Source: Candidatus Zixiibacteriota bacterium
GTDB lineage: Bacteria > Zixibacteria > MSB-5A5 > WJJR01
Assembly: GCA_036397555.1 (NCBI GenBank)
Contig: DASWIS010000026.1
Span: 1 to 38,435 of the forward strand
DNA length: 38,435 bases
Direction of reading: 5' to 3'
In this document: piece by piece, positions 25,951 to 35,133 of the stretch
Layout of the letters: each line of letters begins with the position of its first letter
How positions within the stretch are numbered: position 1 is the stretch's first letter
The notes under the pieces: model-generated
What the model saw: the letters and a program-made list of their open reading frames with translations, nothing else
Database searches by the model: none
What the model was told of the DNA's origin: nothing
Program-made: the position numbers and the translations under genes

Positions 25951-26388
25951 ATGCGCAGATTCAGGAATCTTAACCGCGACCGTGCCGGGTTCACCTTGAT
26001 CGAGTTGGTCATCATCATCGTCATCCTCGGTATCATTGCCGGCGTGGCGATCCCGCGCTATTTCGACATGGTCTCCGAAGCGAAGAAGTCATCGTGCAAA
26101 GGAGCCCTGGGTGGCTTGCGCTCGGCGATTTCCATCTGGTATGGAAACGAGGCGTTGACCACCGGCACCGCCGGCTGGCCGGCCATTGATTCGCTGCGCA
26201 CTCCCGGTGTGGTTCTGATGCAGGCGATTCCGCCGAATCCGTACCAGGTAAGCACAAGTGCGCCCGACTCGATCGTGACCGGCGTGACCAAGGGCGTGAT
26301 AGTCGGCACCCGGGGCGGATGGGCCTACAAACCCACGACCGGGGAAGTCTGGCCGAATACCAACGTGGCCAGCGAAAACCAATTCTAA
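25951..26388 (+). CDS. Type IV prepilin, probable major subunit
   Basis: A class III signal peptide ends in DRAG|FTLIELVIIIVILG: cleavage after Gly13 would leave Phe at +1 and Glu at +5, followed by the ~20-residue hydrophobic helix. The mature protein is about 132 residues, with the alpha-1 extension IPRYFDMVSEAKKSSCKGAL and a small C-terminal domain. Only one cysteine is present, so there is no pilin disulfide loop. The ribosome-binding site AAGGAG lies 11 bases before the ATG; the frame is open upstream to 25888. A strong terminator follows within 55 bases, and the gene has its own upstream gap after pilC, so it may be expressed at a different level from its neighbours, as expected for a major pilin. 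Confidence 0.87.
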   Translation: MRRFRNLNRDRAGFTLIELVIIIVILGIIAGVAIPRYFDMVSEAKKSSCKGALGGLRSAISIWYGNEALTTGTAGWPAIDSLRTPGVVLMQAIPPNPYQVSTSAPDSIVTGVTKGVIVGTRGGWAYKPTTGEVWPNTNVASENQF

Positions 26389-26440
26389 AGGCGATTCCGG
26401 GGCCGACTCAACTCGGAAACGAACATGCTGACCAAGCATC

Positions 26441-26471
26441 ACCGCCCCGGTTGTCAAGCCGGGGCGGTTTT
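26441..26471 (+). terminator. Intrinsic terminator after the first prepilin gene
   Basis: A perfect 10-bp stem, ACCGCCCCGG (26441-26450) / CCGGGGCGGT (26459-26468), with an 8-base loop and a TTTT run ending at 26471. It lies inside the pilus operon, 20 bases before the next prepilin ATG, and should make the downstream genes depend on read-through or another promoter. Confidence 0.88.
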
Positions 26472-26490
26472 CATTGGATCACCGACTGCG

Positions 26491-26922
26491 ATGAGACGTG
26501 CCGGGGAAGCCGACAAGGGATTCACGCTGATCGAGCTGGTGATCGTCATCGTGCTGTTGGCGATCACGGCGGCGGTCGCTATTCCGGTTGTCGGGTCGAT
26601 CATCAATTCGTCCAAGGAAACGGCGACCAAAGATGAGTTGCGACGAATCGCGCGGGCGCTGGCGGGATCCACAGATGACCGTGACAACGGTTTTGAAGGC
26701 GATGTCGGATTCCTGCCGTCGGCACTCGCCGATCTGGTGGCCAAACCGGATTCGGTACCGGTGTGGAACGCATACCAGCATATCGGCTGGAATGGGCCGT
26801 ACGTGGATGCAACCGACAACAGCTATCTCAGCGACGCGTGGGGATCCGCGTACGTTTACGCGCCCGGGTCCCGGACGATTTCCAGCGTCGGCGGCAGCGA
26901 CACGATCACGCTGGGGTTTTGA
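26491..26922 (+). CDS. Prepilin / GspG-like pseudopilin
   Basis: The leader MRRAGEADKG|FTLIELVIVI has a prepilin peptidase site after Gly10 and Glu at +5. The globular part carries NGPYVDATDNSYLSDAWGSA, close to the calcium-binding C-terminal loop of GspG (WxGPY ... DxWGxxY). The precursor is 143 residues. The ATG at 26491 follows the terminator directly; the frame is open through the hairpin to 26425 but those codons are part of the terminator. No strong ribosome-binding site is visible, which fits a low-abundance minor subunit. Confidence 0.83.
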   Translation: MRRAGEADKGFTLIELVIVIVLLAITAAVAIPVVGSIINSSKETATKDELRRIARALAGSTDDRDNGFEGDVGFLPSALADLVAKPDSVPVWNAYQHIGWNGPYVDATDNSYLSDAWGSAYVYAPGSRTISSVGGSDTITLGF

Positions 26923-26946
26923 CGATCCGGCGAGACGAGGATAACC

Positions 26947-28083
26947 ATGATTGTTCGGCGCAATCAGACCGGCTTCACCCTCATCGAGATTTTGATGGTC
27001 GTCGTCATTATCGGGGTTCTCTCGACGGTGGCGCTGCGCTCCGTGCAAAACAGCATGGAGAGCGCGCGGGTCAATGAAACCCAGGACGAGATGCAGGCGC
27101 TGGCCCATGCCATCGCGGGCAATGCCGAGTTGTATGCCAACGGGTTCCGCTCCGACTTCGGGTATGTCGGCGACGTGGGCGCTTTGCCCGTTGCACTCGA
27201 CAATCTGGTCACCAATCCGGGGGGCTATTCCACCTGGAACGGACCGTACATCGGTCGGCGTTTCACGGAGGATTCCGACGGCTACAAGAAAGATGCCTGG
27301 GGCAACACATACACGTTCTCCGGCGGAATCACGATTGCATCGACGGGGGGCGGAGTGACGCCGCTGACCAAGAATGTCGCATCGGCGGCAACGGATCTGA
27401 CAACAACACCGGTCGCCGGGACTCTCACGGACGCCGCCGGTAATCCGCCCGGCGATTCATCGGTCGCCGTCTCGATTACGATCACCTATCCGGACGGCTC
27501 GGGGGGCACCACCACCGCGACGGCCAACCCCAATGGCGGCGGCAGCTTCTCATTATCGACGATTCCGGTCGGAAATCACCAGGTTTACGCCGTCTATCGC
27601 GCCACCGACGATACGGTGTTCGCGGTGGCCTCGACCCTGCCGCGCAGCGGGGCAACCGTCGGCCTGCGGCTGCCGGGGGCCGTCTTCGCCCCGACCGGCG
27701 GCGGCGTCGGCGGGATTGAGTATGTCGCCGGCACCGCGGCCACAAGCGGCGCCAGTGATGAAGATCTTAATTTCAGCATCACGAACACCAGTTCCGCCGG
27801 CATCGTCGTTCAGTGGATGGTTTTGACTTATTCGCCGTCAGTGCACTATCGACGCATTCGCTGGAATGGGACAAGCGTATTCAACGAGACCAACCCGCGC
27901 GCGAGTAGCGGCGACACAGCGCCTTTCACCAGTCCGCAATCGATCAACGCGGGGGCCATCATCCCGATCAAGGTGCAGGACTTTCAGGACGCGCCGACTG
28001 GCGGCAGCAACACGAGCGTTGAGGGCGTCACATTCACGATCGAATTCAGCAGCGGCGAGTCGATCAGTTTCACGACGCCGTAA
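26947..28083 (+). CDS. Large prepilin with GspG-like domain and C-terminal extension
   Basis: A 378-residue prepilin. The leader MIVRRNQTG|FTLIEILMVV has the prepilin peptidase site after Gly9 and Glu at +5. Residues to ~135 resemble GspG, with WNGPYIGRRF and YKKDAWGNTYTF. It then adds about 240 residues: a carboxypeptidase-regulatory-like beta-sandwich (GTLTDAAGNPPGDSSVAVSI, then GSFSLSTIPVGNHQVYAVYR) and a Ser/Thr/Gly-rich beta domain to the end. Prepilins with such added domains usually sit at the tip and bind ligands or substrates, which is inferred here. GAGG lies nine bases before the ATG. It follows the second prepilin after 24 bases. Confidence 0.86.
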   Translation: MIVRRNQTGFTLIEILMVVVIIGVLSTVALRSVQNSMESARVNETQDEMQALAHAIAGNAELYANGFRSDFGYVGDVGALPVALDNLVTNPGGYSTWNGPYIGRRFTEDSDGYKKDAWGNTYTFSGGITIASTGGGVTPLTKNVASAATDLTTTPVAGTLTDAAGNPPGDSSVAVSITITYPDGSGGTTTATANPNGGGSFSLSTIPVGNHQVYAVYRATDDTVFAVASTLPRSGATVGLRLPGAVFAPTGGGVGGIEYVAGTAATSGASDEDLNFSITNTSSAGIVVQWMVLTYSPSVHYRRIRWNGTSVFNETNPRASSGDTAPFTSPQSINAGAIIPIKVQDFQDAPTGGSNTSVEGVTFTIEFSSGESISFTTP

Positions 28084-28122
28084 CCGGGGCGTGCGCCCTG
28101 CGATCCGCCACGGAAGACGGAG

Positions 28123-29814
28123 ATGGGATCACCAACCGTCAGGACATCAGCCACGGCCAGAATCGACAGCGAGGCGACTCGTGCGGAGGCGCGCCCTGCC
28201 GCCGACTCTCGTTTGGTCGAATCGCCCGATAACGCCAGGCCGCGCGGCTTGATCCACTGGGAATACCAACCCCCGGTGGCGCGCGGGCGGCGCATCGGCA
28301 TCGAATTCGACGGTCGCAATCTCATTGTTGTGGGCGTTCGCCCGCACGGAGACGGGCATGCCATCGACGCACTCTCCGTCTGCGAATGGGAGGAAACACC
28401 GGATGCGTCGACGGTGGCCAAGACGCTGCGGGAGATGATCTCCGAACGAGACCCGATCGTCGATCTGGTCATCTCGGCCCCGCGTGCCGTTGTCCGTCAT
28501 TTCCATTTGCCGCCCTTGCCCAAGCGCCAGTTGACACCCGCTGCGCGCTGGGAAGGACAGAAACTGATCCCCTTTTCCCTCGAAGAATCCGAATCACTGA
28601 CCGGCACCAAGCTTGTCCGCGACGGCGACGACGGCTGGTGGGTGACGCTCGTAGCGATACCGCGCGAGGACGCCGAGTTGATGCTCGAAGCGATCGCGAT
28701 CCTGGGATGGCAACTGCATGAAGTCTCATTGGTCGGGACACAGCGACTCCCCGACAGGAACGACGGCGAATTGGAATCGATCGCCCCGCATTCTGTCGTC
28801 TTCTGGTCGGAACAGCGTGGAACATTCTCCGTCTTCGCCGGCGGAGCGTTGCGATTCCACTATGACATCGGCGCGATGCCCGCGCCGCCGGAATTCGAGG
28901 GGGACATCAGCGACGACATTAGGGCCGCGGCCCTGCGCGATTGGGTCCGGGAGTTGGGCGGAACGATCGCCGATCCTTTCGATTTCTATCTGAGCAAGGG
29001 TTCGAGCCAGACCCCCAAAGCGATGGCGCTGATCGGACCACCCGGGGAGATCGCGCCGATGCTCGATAACTGGGGCAGCCGCTTTGACACTGTGCTCTCG
29101 GTCGTCAATCCCCTGACCTCGCTGGGAAGCCTGATGCCCGATCATGTCGGGGGTTGGTCGGAGCGCCAGATCGGCATGATCGCGCCCGCCGTGCTGGCGG
29201 CATGCGGCCGGGCCACGGTCGATCTGACGCCACAACCGATCAAGCGGCGACGTCAGTTGCTTCGACTTCAGCAGGTCGCACGGCTTAGTTGCTTCGTCTC
29301 GGTGGGGATCGTGATTGCGTCCACGCTTCTGCAATGGAACTCGGTTCGCCAACAGGCCAGCGAGCTGGCATCGGCACGGAAACGACTGGACATGTACGAG
29401 CAGTCGACGGCGATTTCTGAAGTGTCACGCCAATCGGCTTCATTAATGGCACGGACAGCCGCTCTCAGGATGCTGCGCAACAGCCGCGAGCTATGGATGC
29501 CCTGGATCAAGACGGTGATGGCGACACTGCCGGAGAATGGGTCAATCGCTGAATTCGAGATAATCCGACGCTGGGGGCTTTCTCCGGACGAGGCGCCGAT
29601 GTTACACGCACGAATCGACGGATTGCTCTCCGACGGCGAGCTTCCGCACGAGCTGATCTATCGCGATTGGCTGACTCAGCTCCGGGGGCTGTCGGGAAGC
29701 GCTGAGCGGCCCGACTTGCAGACGCGCGACTTGTTCTGGAAAGGGCGGCACCGCTCGGCATTCAGCATCAATATTGAAACACAGCCGCTGACGGTGGACG
29801 GGAGACTGCCATGA
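28123..29814 (+). CDS. PilM-PilN fusion (GspL-like) pilus assembly protein
   Basis: A 563-residue protein. Residues ~55-370 look like the actin-like PilM / cytosolic GspL domain: IGIEFDGRNLIVVGV at the start, LVISAPRAVVRHFHLPPLPK, and ACGRATVDLTPQPIKRRRQ at its end. A single membrane helix (~390-408, SCFVSVGIVIASTLLQW) is followed by a coiled coil and a small periplasmic domain, which is the layout of PilN. The two are separate genes in most type IV pilus operons but one chain in type II secretion (GspL). It connects the cytosolic ATPase to the periplasmic PilO/PilP parts. The N-terminal ~50 residues are low-complexity. The start has CGGAG directly upstream. The stop overlaps the next ATG (ATGA). 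Confidence 0.82.
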   Translation: MGSPTVRTSATARIDSEATRAEARPAADSRLVESPDNARPRGLIHWEYQPPVARGRRIGIEFDGRNLIVVGVRPHGDGHAIDALSVCEWEETPDASTVAKTLREMISERDPIVDLVISAPRAVVRHFHLPPLPKRQLTPAARWEGQKLIPFSLEESESLTGTKLVRDGDDGWWVTLVAIPREDAELMLEAIAILGWQLHEVSLVGTQRLPDRNDGELESIAPHSVVFWSEQRGTFSVFAGGALRFHYDIGAMPAPPEFEGDISDDIRAAALRDWVRELGGTIADPFDFYLSKGSSQTPKAMALIGPPGEIAPMLDNWGSRFDTVLSVVNPLTSLGSLMPDHVGGWSERQIGMIAPAVLAACGRATVDLTPQPIKRRRQLLRLQQVARLSCFVSVGIVIASTLLQWNSVRQQASELASARKRLDMYEQSTAISEVSRQSASLMARTAALRMLRNSRELWMPWIKTVMATLPENGSIAEFEIIRRWGLSPDEAPMLHARIDGLLSDGELPHELIYRDWLTQLRGLSGSAERPDLQTRDLFWKGRHRSAFSINIETQPLTVDGRLP

Positions 29815-30410
29815 AGCGCTCGCCGGCATGGATCAAATGGGTCGTTCTGACCGTGGGGATCTGGACCTGTTGGATGTATTTCGTCGTCTGGCCGCTCCAC
29901 GGGCGCAGCCGCAGTTTGGAAGCGCAAATCATGGACATCGACGCGCGACGCGGTCGCTCCGAGCAGATGGTCGCGACGGCCCCCGGGATCGTGGCGCAGT
30001 TGGAAGCGGTGACCGACACGATTCGATGGGTCACAGACAGTTTTGCGACGACGGGGTCGATCACGCGGCTGTTGAGTGAGTTGCGCGCCGCAGCTGACAG
30101 CCATAACGTCTCCGAATCGACCGCTCGTCCCAGTCTGGAAAGCACTCTGGACTTGACGAGAGTCACCGATCAGAACGGATCCAAAGTCGCATTCGACACC
30201 TTGATTGTCGAATTCAGCGCGGCAGGGGCGTTTTCCGCCATCGGCGGCTGGCTGGACAAAATAGAGAAACGTGCCGATTTCCAACAGTGGCGATCCTGTC
30301 TCTGGCGCAAGGACGAAGACGAGCGGCTGATCCTGTTTTCGGGACGGGCCGCATTCTGGATCGTCGTCGCGTTGCCGGATCCAAAACAGCAAACAGATGC
30401 GAGTCTATGA
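29811..30410 (+). CDS. pilO: PilO-like pilus assembly protein
   Basis: A 199-residue inner-membrane protein with one N-terminal helix (WIKWVVLTVGIWTCWMYFVV), a coiled coil (RSLEAQIMDIDARRG) and a periplasmic ferredoxin-like part (VAFDTLIVEFSAAGAFSAIG, then FQQWRSCLWRKDEDERLILF). This order is that of PilO/GspM. Identification rests on topology, size and position after the PilM-PilN fusion, since the family is poorly conserved. Its ATG overlaps the previous stop by four bases and its stop overlaps the next ATG, so the three genes are translationally coupled. Confidence 0.78.
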   Translation: MKRSPAWIKWVVLTVGIWTCWMYFVVWPLHGRSRSLEAQIMDIDARRGRSEQMVATAPGIVAQLEAVTDTIRWVTDSFATTGSITRLLSELRAAADSHNVSESTARPSLESTLDLTRVTDQNGSKVAFDTLIVEFSAAGAFSAIGGWLDKIEKRADFQQWRSCLWRKDEDERLILFSGRAAFWIVVALPDPKQQTDASL

Positions 30411-30856
30411 TGGAATCGAAACGCAAGGTCATCCTGGGAATCGTCCTCGGCCTGACGGTCACTCTTGGACTCATTGTGCAGCCCTGGAAACGGCCGTCGC
30501 ACAAATCGGACGCGGACAGTTTCGGCAACGAGCCGGCAACGACTCCGTCCGGGGCCGACCTTGCTGCGGCAACCGCGCACACGGCTCCGGTCAGTCTGGC
30601 GGGCGATTGGCCCGACGATCCGTTTCGGCGACCCGAGGAACGATCGGCAGCGCCGGCCGCAGGAACACGATCCGCCCGTCCGAGTCCGGGTGTGCGTCTG
30701 CAGGGCATCATGGTCATCGGCAGCGAGCGGGTTTGTGTCCTGGATGGTCAGACATATACGGCGCAAGCGACGGTGCGCGGCTGGCAGATCGAACGAATCG
30801 GCGACGATGATGTCGTTATGACGCGCGGCGAGTCGCGTGTCCGACTGACTCTGTGA
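30407..30856 (+). CDS. PilP/GspC-like periplasmic linker protein
   Basis: A 149-residue protein with an N-terminal membrane helix (VILGIVLGLTVTLGLIVQPW), a disordered Ala/Pro/Thr stretch containing DDPFRRPEE, and a small beta domain: VRLQGIMVIGSERVCVLDGQ, then WQIERIGDDDVVMTRGESRV. This is the homology-region pattern of GspC and PilP, which link the inner-membrane complex to the secretin. ATG at 30407 overlaps the pilO stop; a second ATG follows at once (30410). The frame is open back to 30287, inside pilO, and that part is a shadow. It precedes the secretin gene by 13 bases, as expected for its partner. Confidence 0.77.
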   Translation: MMESKRKVILGIVLGLTVTLGLIVQPWKRPSHKSDADSFGNEPATTPSGADLAAATAHTAPVSLAGDWPDDPFRRPEERSAAPAAGTRSARPSPGVRLQGIMVIGSERVCVLDGQTYTAQATVRGWQIERIGDDDVVMTRGESRVRLTL

Positions 30857-30869
30857 CAGGACAACCCAT

Positions 30870-32192
30870 ATGCTGACGCGGCCCAAAAAACTGACGGCAC
30901 TCGCCCTGGTGCTCCTCTGTGCAGGATTGTTCACGACAGAAACGTGGTCTCGCCCGGCCCCGCAAACAATCAGTCTGCGCTTCGCCCGGACGAAGGTCAC
31001 GACCGTGCTGTCGTCCCTGGCGACGGAAGTCGGATTTGACCTGGTCATTGCGCCCGGCGTCGAGGGCGAAAGTGATATCAACCTGACCGATGTCGATTGG
31101 AGCACCGCGCTCGATGCCATCGCCGCCGCCAATGGACTGCGTTACTACTGGAATGACGACGTGCTCGTGATTTCCAGCGCCTCCGACCAGACCGCCATAC
31201 CGATGGCGCATCGGGTCGTCTCTCTGCGTCATGCCGATCCGCTGGCGGTGCAGACGGTTCTGGCGGGTGTTCTGACCGAAGGGGCGTCCGTCAATGTGTT
31301 GGGCGGCGTGGCGCCGACCGGAACGACTGTGGCCTCGGGATCGACGGGACAATCCGGCCGCCCGATCCTTGTCGTCACCGAAAAGCAGGCACGGATGCAG
31401 GCGGTCCTGGATCTGATCGACTCACTCGATACGCCCCGTCCGCAATTTGAAATCGCGGTCAAATTCATCGAGACCTCCCTCGACGATCAGCAGGGAGTCG
31501 GACTGAGCTGGCCGACGCGCATCGGCGCGACCGTGGCCGACTTTGACGCCGTGCAGAGCACAACCACGGGTGGGGGCCAGACGCGCACGCCGCCGTCGGC
31601 CGAGTATCCCATCCCCGACGGCAAGATCTGGAATTTCGGAACCCTGAGCGTCGATCAGTTCAGCGGCTTCATCGAGTTTCTCGATCAGAACGGCAAGTCA
31701 CATCTGCTCTCCGATCCCCGCGTCACGGTGCTGGAGGATGAGACGGCAGAGATTCGTGTCACGACGACCTTTCCGGTTCAAACCGTGACCCGATTTACCG
31801 AGGGCGCGGCGACGCAGGACATCGTCGACTTCATCGACATCGAAGTCGGCATCACGCTGAAGGTGCGGCCGCGCCTGAATGATTCCGGACTGGTGACGCT
31901 GTTCGTCGAGCCGATTGTGCAGGAGATCACCGGCTTTTCGGGCCCATCGGACAATCAGCGCCCGATCACCGCCAATCGACGCGTGACCACTTCGGTGCGC
32001 GTCGCCGACAATGAAACGCTCGTCATCGGCGGACTCATGCGCGAGACCGACTTTACCACCAAGTCAAAAGTCTTCCTGCTCGGAGACATTCCCATTCTGG
32101 GCGCGCTGTTCACGCATCGGAAAACGCAGAAACAGAAAACCGATCTGCTGATCTTCATTACGCCGCGGATACTGTCCGCCGGTAGTTCCTGA
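30870..32192 (+). CDS. pilQ: Secretin (PilQ/GspD family outer-membrane channel)
   Basis: A 440-residue secretin, the outer-membrane ring through which the pilus or secreted proteins pass. A signal peptide (MLTRPKKLTALALVLLCAGL) is followed by a secretin N-terminal STN-type domain (TISLRFARTKVTTVLSSLAT), an N1-like domain ending ILVVTEKQARMQAVLDLIDS, and the C-terminal beta-barrel domain: SHLLSDPRVTVLEDETAEIR, RVADNETLVIGGLMRE and FLLGDIPILGALFTHRKTQ, then DLLIFITPRIL. It is short for PilQ (no AMIN domains) and for GspD (fewer N domains). It ends the operon; no pilotin gene is evident. Confidence 0.93.
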   Translation: MLTRPKKLTALALVLLCAGLFTTETWSRPAPQTISLRFARTKVTTVLSSLATEVGFDLVIAPGVEGESDINLTDVDWSTALDAIAAANGLRYYWNDDVLVISSASDQTAIPMAHRVVSLRHADPLAVQTVLAGVLTEGASVNVLGGVAPTGTTVASGSTGQSGRPILVVTEKQARMQAVLDLIDSLDTPRPQFEIAVKFIETSLDDQQGVGLSWPTRIGATVADFDAVQSTTTGGGQTRTPPSAEYPIPDGKIWNFGTLSVDQFSGFIEFLDQNGKSHLLSDPRVTVLEDETAEIRVTTTFPVQTVTRFTEGAATQDIVDFIDIEVGITLKVRPRLNDSGLVTLFVEPIVQEITGFSGPSDNQRPITANRRVTTSVRVADNETLVIGGLMRETDFTTKSKVFLLGDIPILGALFTHRKTQKQKTDLLIFITPRILSAGSS

Positions 32193-32250
32193 TCCGAGGG
32201 AGCTCCGTCCGATACCTGACAGCTTTGAGCCGCTCCGACTTGATCATGAC

Positions 32251-32667
32251 CTATCGTTTCGCACTCTCGTCGTACTCTCCCCAGATCAGTCGCGTGAGCT
32301 TGGATAGGAATGCACGGTTATTCGCCACAATTCTATACAGCCACTCGGCCGCGATGCGAAACGGCGCGATGCGTTCGTAGAGCGTCAACAGCCACCGCCT
32401 GTGGCGCGCGGCCGCCAATGTCGTCAGCACGGCATGTGCGCCGGCCCGAATGGTGCCGTCGGGCGCGACGTGAACAACCGATCGTTTGAATTGTTCGATT
32501 GGGATGGCAGGGAATCGGGCCGCTGCCGATTGATACGGTTCGTAGTCGACTTGGCCGCAAGTCAGCGTCTGCCAACGCATGATCCAGAAACGGCAGAAAC
32601 CGCATTCGCCATCCCAGATCAAAAGCGGACGCGCCGGTTTCGGGATATTGTCTGCTTGCCCGTTCAT
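32251..32667 (-). CDS. DCC-family (DUF393) thiol protein
   Basis: A 138-residue protein of the DCC/DUF393 group, named for the motif near its N-terminus, here IWDGECGFCRFW with Cys22 and Cys25 as a CxxC pair. The fold is thioredoxin-like; thiol-disulfide exchange is predicted but not proven for the family. A later segment LYERIAPFRIAAEWLYRIVA is typical. ATG at 32667 is used; an open extension begins only at a TTG (32712). No ribosome-binding site is obvious. It converges on the secretin gene and lies 102 bases downstream of the DUF255 gene on the same strand, so they may be co-transcribed as two thiol proteins. Confidence 0.84.
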   Translation of the reverse strand: MNGQADNIPKPARPLLIWDGECGFCRFWIMRWQTLTCGQVDYEPYQSAAARFPAIPIEQFKRSVVHVAPDGTIRAGAHAVLTTLAAARHRRWLLTLYERIAPFRIAAEWLYRIVANNRAFLSKLTRLIWGEYDESAKR

Positions 32668-32769
32668 GCGGCCATACAACAACGACGACGACTCATCACG
32701 GCGGCTGAGCAACCCCGAGCCGCTGAGATGCCGCCGGTCAAATGTAAGTGAGAATGATCCTGCCCGATA

Positions 32770-35007
32770 CTACGGCAAGCGTGTCGGCGCTTGCTCCGCC
32801 AACAGCCGATTCAGCGCGTCGGTCGAGGTGACCGGCAGCTCGCACTGGTAGTTGCGGCAGACATAGACTGTCGGCTGTCCGTTGACCGGCTTCATCGCTG
32901 CGAGATACGGTGCGAGTTTCGCTACGGGCGGATTGTCACCGAAGCGTGCCATCAAAACCTTACGCGGCAGGTATCGCGACCGGATCGCCTGGGCGATATC
33001 CGAATGGATTGCGTCAGGATTGTCGGCCGCCAGCACGATCTCATACGAGGGGCCGTGGGCGAAATCGAGCGCCCACCAGGCCTGCATGTAGTTGGTCGGC
33101 GACTGGGCAAACCGGGAACCGAATGAACGCAGCATTGCATCCGCCCGTGCTTCAAGCCCGGTATTGCCCGTCATTCGTCCGAGGCGCAGCAGATTGAGCG
33201 CCGCGACAGAGTTCGCCGACGGCATCGCGCCATCGCCGTATTCTTTGGGACGCACCAGCAGTTCCTCGGAATCGATCCCGGTAAAGTGCAGGCCGCCGTC
33301 CGCGTCGTCCCAGAAGAGCCGCAGCATCTCATCATTGAGCGCAAGCGCCTCCTGCAAGTAGCGCGCGTCAAATGTTGCCTCGTACAACTCGATCAGCCCC
33401 CACACGAGGTAGGCGTAGTCCTCGCTGAATGCCGGAATCCCCGCGCTGCCGTCACGGTAGCGCCGCAATAGCCGTCCGCGGTCATCGCGCAAGGTCTCCA
33501 GAACGAATCTCGCTGCCTGCGCGGCCGCGTCGGCGTAACGCGGCTGGTCGAATGCCTGGCTCGCCTTCGCCAGCGCGGCAATCATGAAACCGTTCCAGGA
33601 CATCAGGACTTTATCATCCTTGAACGGGTGTTCGCGCTGCTGCCGCAACTCAAACAGCCGGCGACGCGCGTCATCGATGTCGCGCCTGACCTCATCGACG
33701 GGCCGGTTGACCGCTTCGGCGAGGACATCGGGCGACATCACCTGATGCAGGATGGCCCGGCCACCCTCGAAGTTACCCGTGGCGGTCACACCCCAGAATC
33801 GCCGCGCGAGATTGCCCCGATCGGGACCGAGCGGTTGGTCGAAGCCATCGGGCTCCCAAACATAGAAGGTTCCCTCTTCGCCCTCGGAGTCGGCGTCTTC
33901 CGCAGAATAGAACGCCCCGTCCGGTGACGTCATATCGCGAAGCACATAGGTGAAGATTTCCTCGGCGACCGCGCGCCACTCATCGTTGCCCGTCAGTTGG
34001 TACATCTCGGTGTACGTGATCGCCAATCCCGCGTTGTCGTACAGCATTTTTTCGAAGTGCGGCACCAGCCATTGCGGATCGGTCGAGTACCGATGGAATC
34101 CGTAGCCGAGTTGATCGTAAATCCCGCCCCATCGCATCGCGCGCAGCGAGTGCTCAAGCTGGCCCAGCACGGTGGCATCGCCGGTGCGATGCACCCAGCG
34201 AGTCATTGCGGTCAGCCGGTGCGGCATCGGGAACTTCGGGGCGCCGCCGTATCCGCCGAAACGCGCGTCATATTGCGAGCGCATTGTCAGCACGGCCGCT
34301 TCCAGCGTGCCCAGCGAGGGAATGACGCCGTCGGATCCGGCACCTGCCTGGCGCAATGCCAAAGTGACGCGTTCTCCCAACTCGCTGAGACTCGCGCGCT
34401 CGGTACGCCACTTCTCCTCGATCAAATTCAGCAGGTCCAGTAGACCCATTCGCCCATAACGGGGCTCCTTGGGAATGTAGGTTCCCGCAAAAAACGGCCG
34501 CCCGTCGGGGGCCATGATGACGGTCAACGGCCAGCCGCCGCTGCCAGTCATCATCTGGCAGACATTCATGTAGATTTCGTCGATATCGGGACGTTCCTCG
34601 CGATCGACTTTGATCGCGACGAAATGTGCGTTGAGCAGATCGGCGACGGCGGAGTCTTCAAACGACTCCTCCTCCATCACGTGGCACCAGTGGCAGGTCG
34701 CATATCCCACGGACAGAAAAATCGGGCGATCCAGCTCATTGGCGCGCGCGAATGCCTCCTCCCCCCAGGGATGCCAGTCCACCGGGTTGCCCGCATGCTG
34801 CAACAGATAGGGGCTTTTTTCGTCGCGCAGACGGTTGCCCTGGGTCACCATCGTCTCGTCAGCGTCATCATTTCGGCTGTGCCCGTGATCAACATTGTCC
34901 GACCCGCCGCACCCGGCGGCGCAGGCGACGAAGATCGCCACGCCGTACAGTCGCCACGCACTCGGGCGTATGGAGTCTCCGGTTGTACGTGCGAGGCACA
35001 GGGACAT
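32770..35007 (-). CDS. DUF255 thioredoxin-domain lipoprotein (YyaL / SPATA20-like)
   Basis: A 745-residue protein of the YyaL/SPATA20 family. The signal sequence ends in a lipobox ACAAGC (Cys33), so it should be a lipoprotein, which is unusual for this family. The thioredoxin-like DUF255 domain follows: [20 protein letters not shown], then [18 protein letters not shown] with the CxxC motif. The rest is an alpha/alpha barrel like N-acylglucosamine 2-epimerase ([20 protein letters not shown], then [20 protein letters not shown]). The biochemical role of the family is not established. ATG at 35007 with GAGGAG nine bases upstream is chosen over GTG at 35034. An upstream structured RNA with an intrinsic terminator ends about 90 bases before the start and may control this gene. 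Confidence 0.9.
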   Translation of the reverse strand: MSLCLARTTGDSIRPSAWRLYGVAIFVACAAGCGGSDNVDHGHSRNDDADETMVTQGNRLRDEKSPYLLQHAGNPVDWHPWGEEAFARANELDRPIFLSVGYATCHWCHVMEEESFEDSAVADLLNAHFVAIKVDREERPDIDEIYMNVCQMMTGSGGWPLTVIMAPDGRPFFAGTYIPKEPRYGRMGLLDLLNLIEEKWRTERASLSELGERVTLALRQAGAGSDGVIPSLGTLEAAVLTMRSQYDARFGGYGGAPKFPMPHRLTAMTRWVHRTGDATVLGQLEHSLRAMRWGGIYDQLGYGFHRYSTDPQWLVPHFEKMLYDNAGLAITYTEMYQLTGNDEWRAVAEEIFTYVLRDMTSPDGAFYSAEDADSEGEEGTFYVWEPDGFDQPLGPDRGNLARRFWGVTATGNFEGGRAILHQVMSPDVLAEAVNRPVDEVRRDIDDARRRLFELRQQREHPFKDDKVLMSWNGFMIAALAKASQAFDQPRYADAAAQAARFVLETLRDDRGRLLRRYRDGSAGIPAFSEDYAYLVWGLIELYEATFDARYLQEALALNDEMLRLFWDDADGGLHFTGIDSEELLVRPKEYGDGAMPSANSVAALNLLRLGRMTGNTGLEARADAMLRSFGSRFAQSPTNYMQAWWALDFAHGPSYEIVLAADNPDAIHSDIAQAIRSRYLPRKVLMARFGDNPPVAKLAPYLAAMKPVNGQPTVYVCRNYQCELPVTSTDALNRLLAEQAPTRLP

Positions 35008-35097
35008 GATACGGCGCTCCTCAACAATGCGCACAGGCGCAACTGTTCAAGTCAACAGACGGCCGACGCGATTGTTTCTCGCGTTGAGGGAATGCAC

Positions 35098-35133
35098 AAA
35101 AAAGAACGGCCGGATCAGGCAGCGATCCGGCCG
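35098..35133 (-). terminator. Intrinsic terminator (minus strand) upstream of the DUF255 gene
   Basis: On the minus strand a perfect 10-bp stem, CGGCCGGATC / GATCCGGCCG (35124-35133 and 35107-35116), with a 7-base loop, is followed by TTCTTTTTT (35098-35106). It is one of the strongest terminators in the window. It faces leftward, toward the DUF255 gene, with no minus-strand coding gene for 600 bases behind it. Confidence 0.88.
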
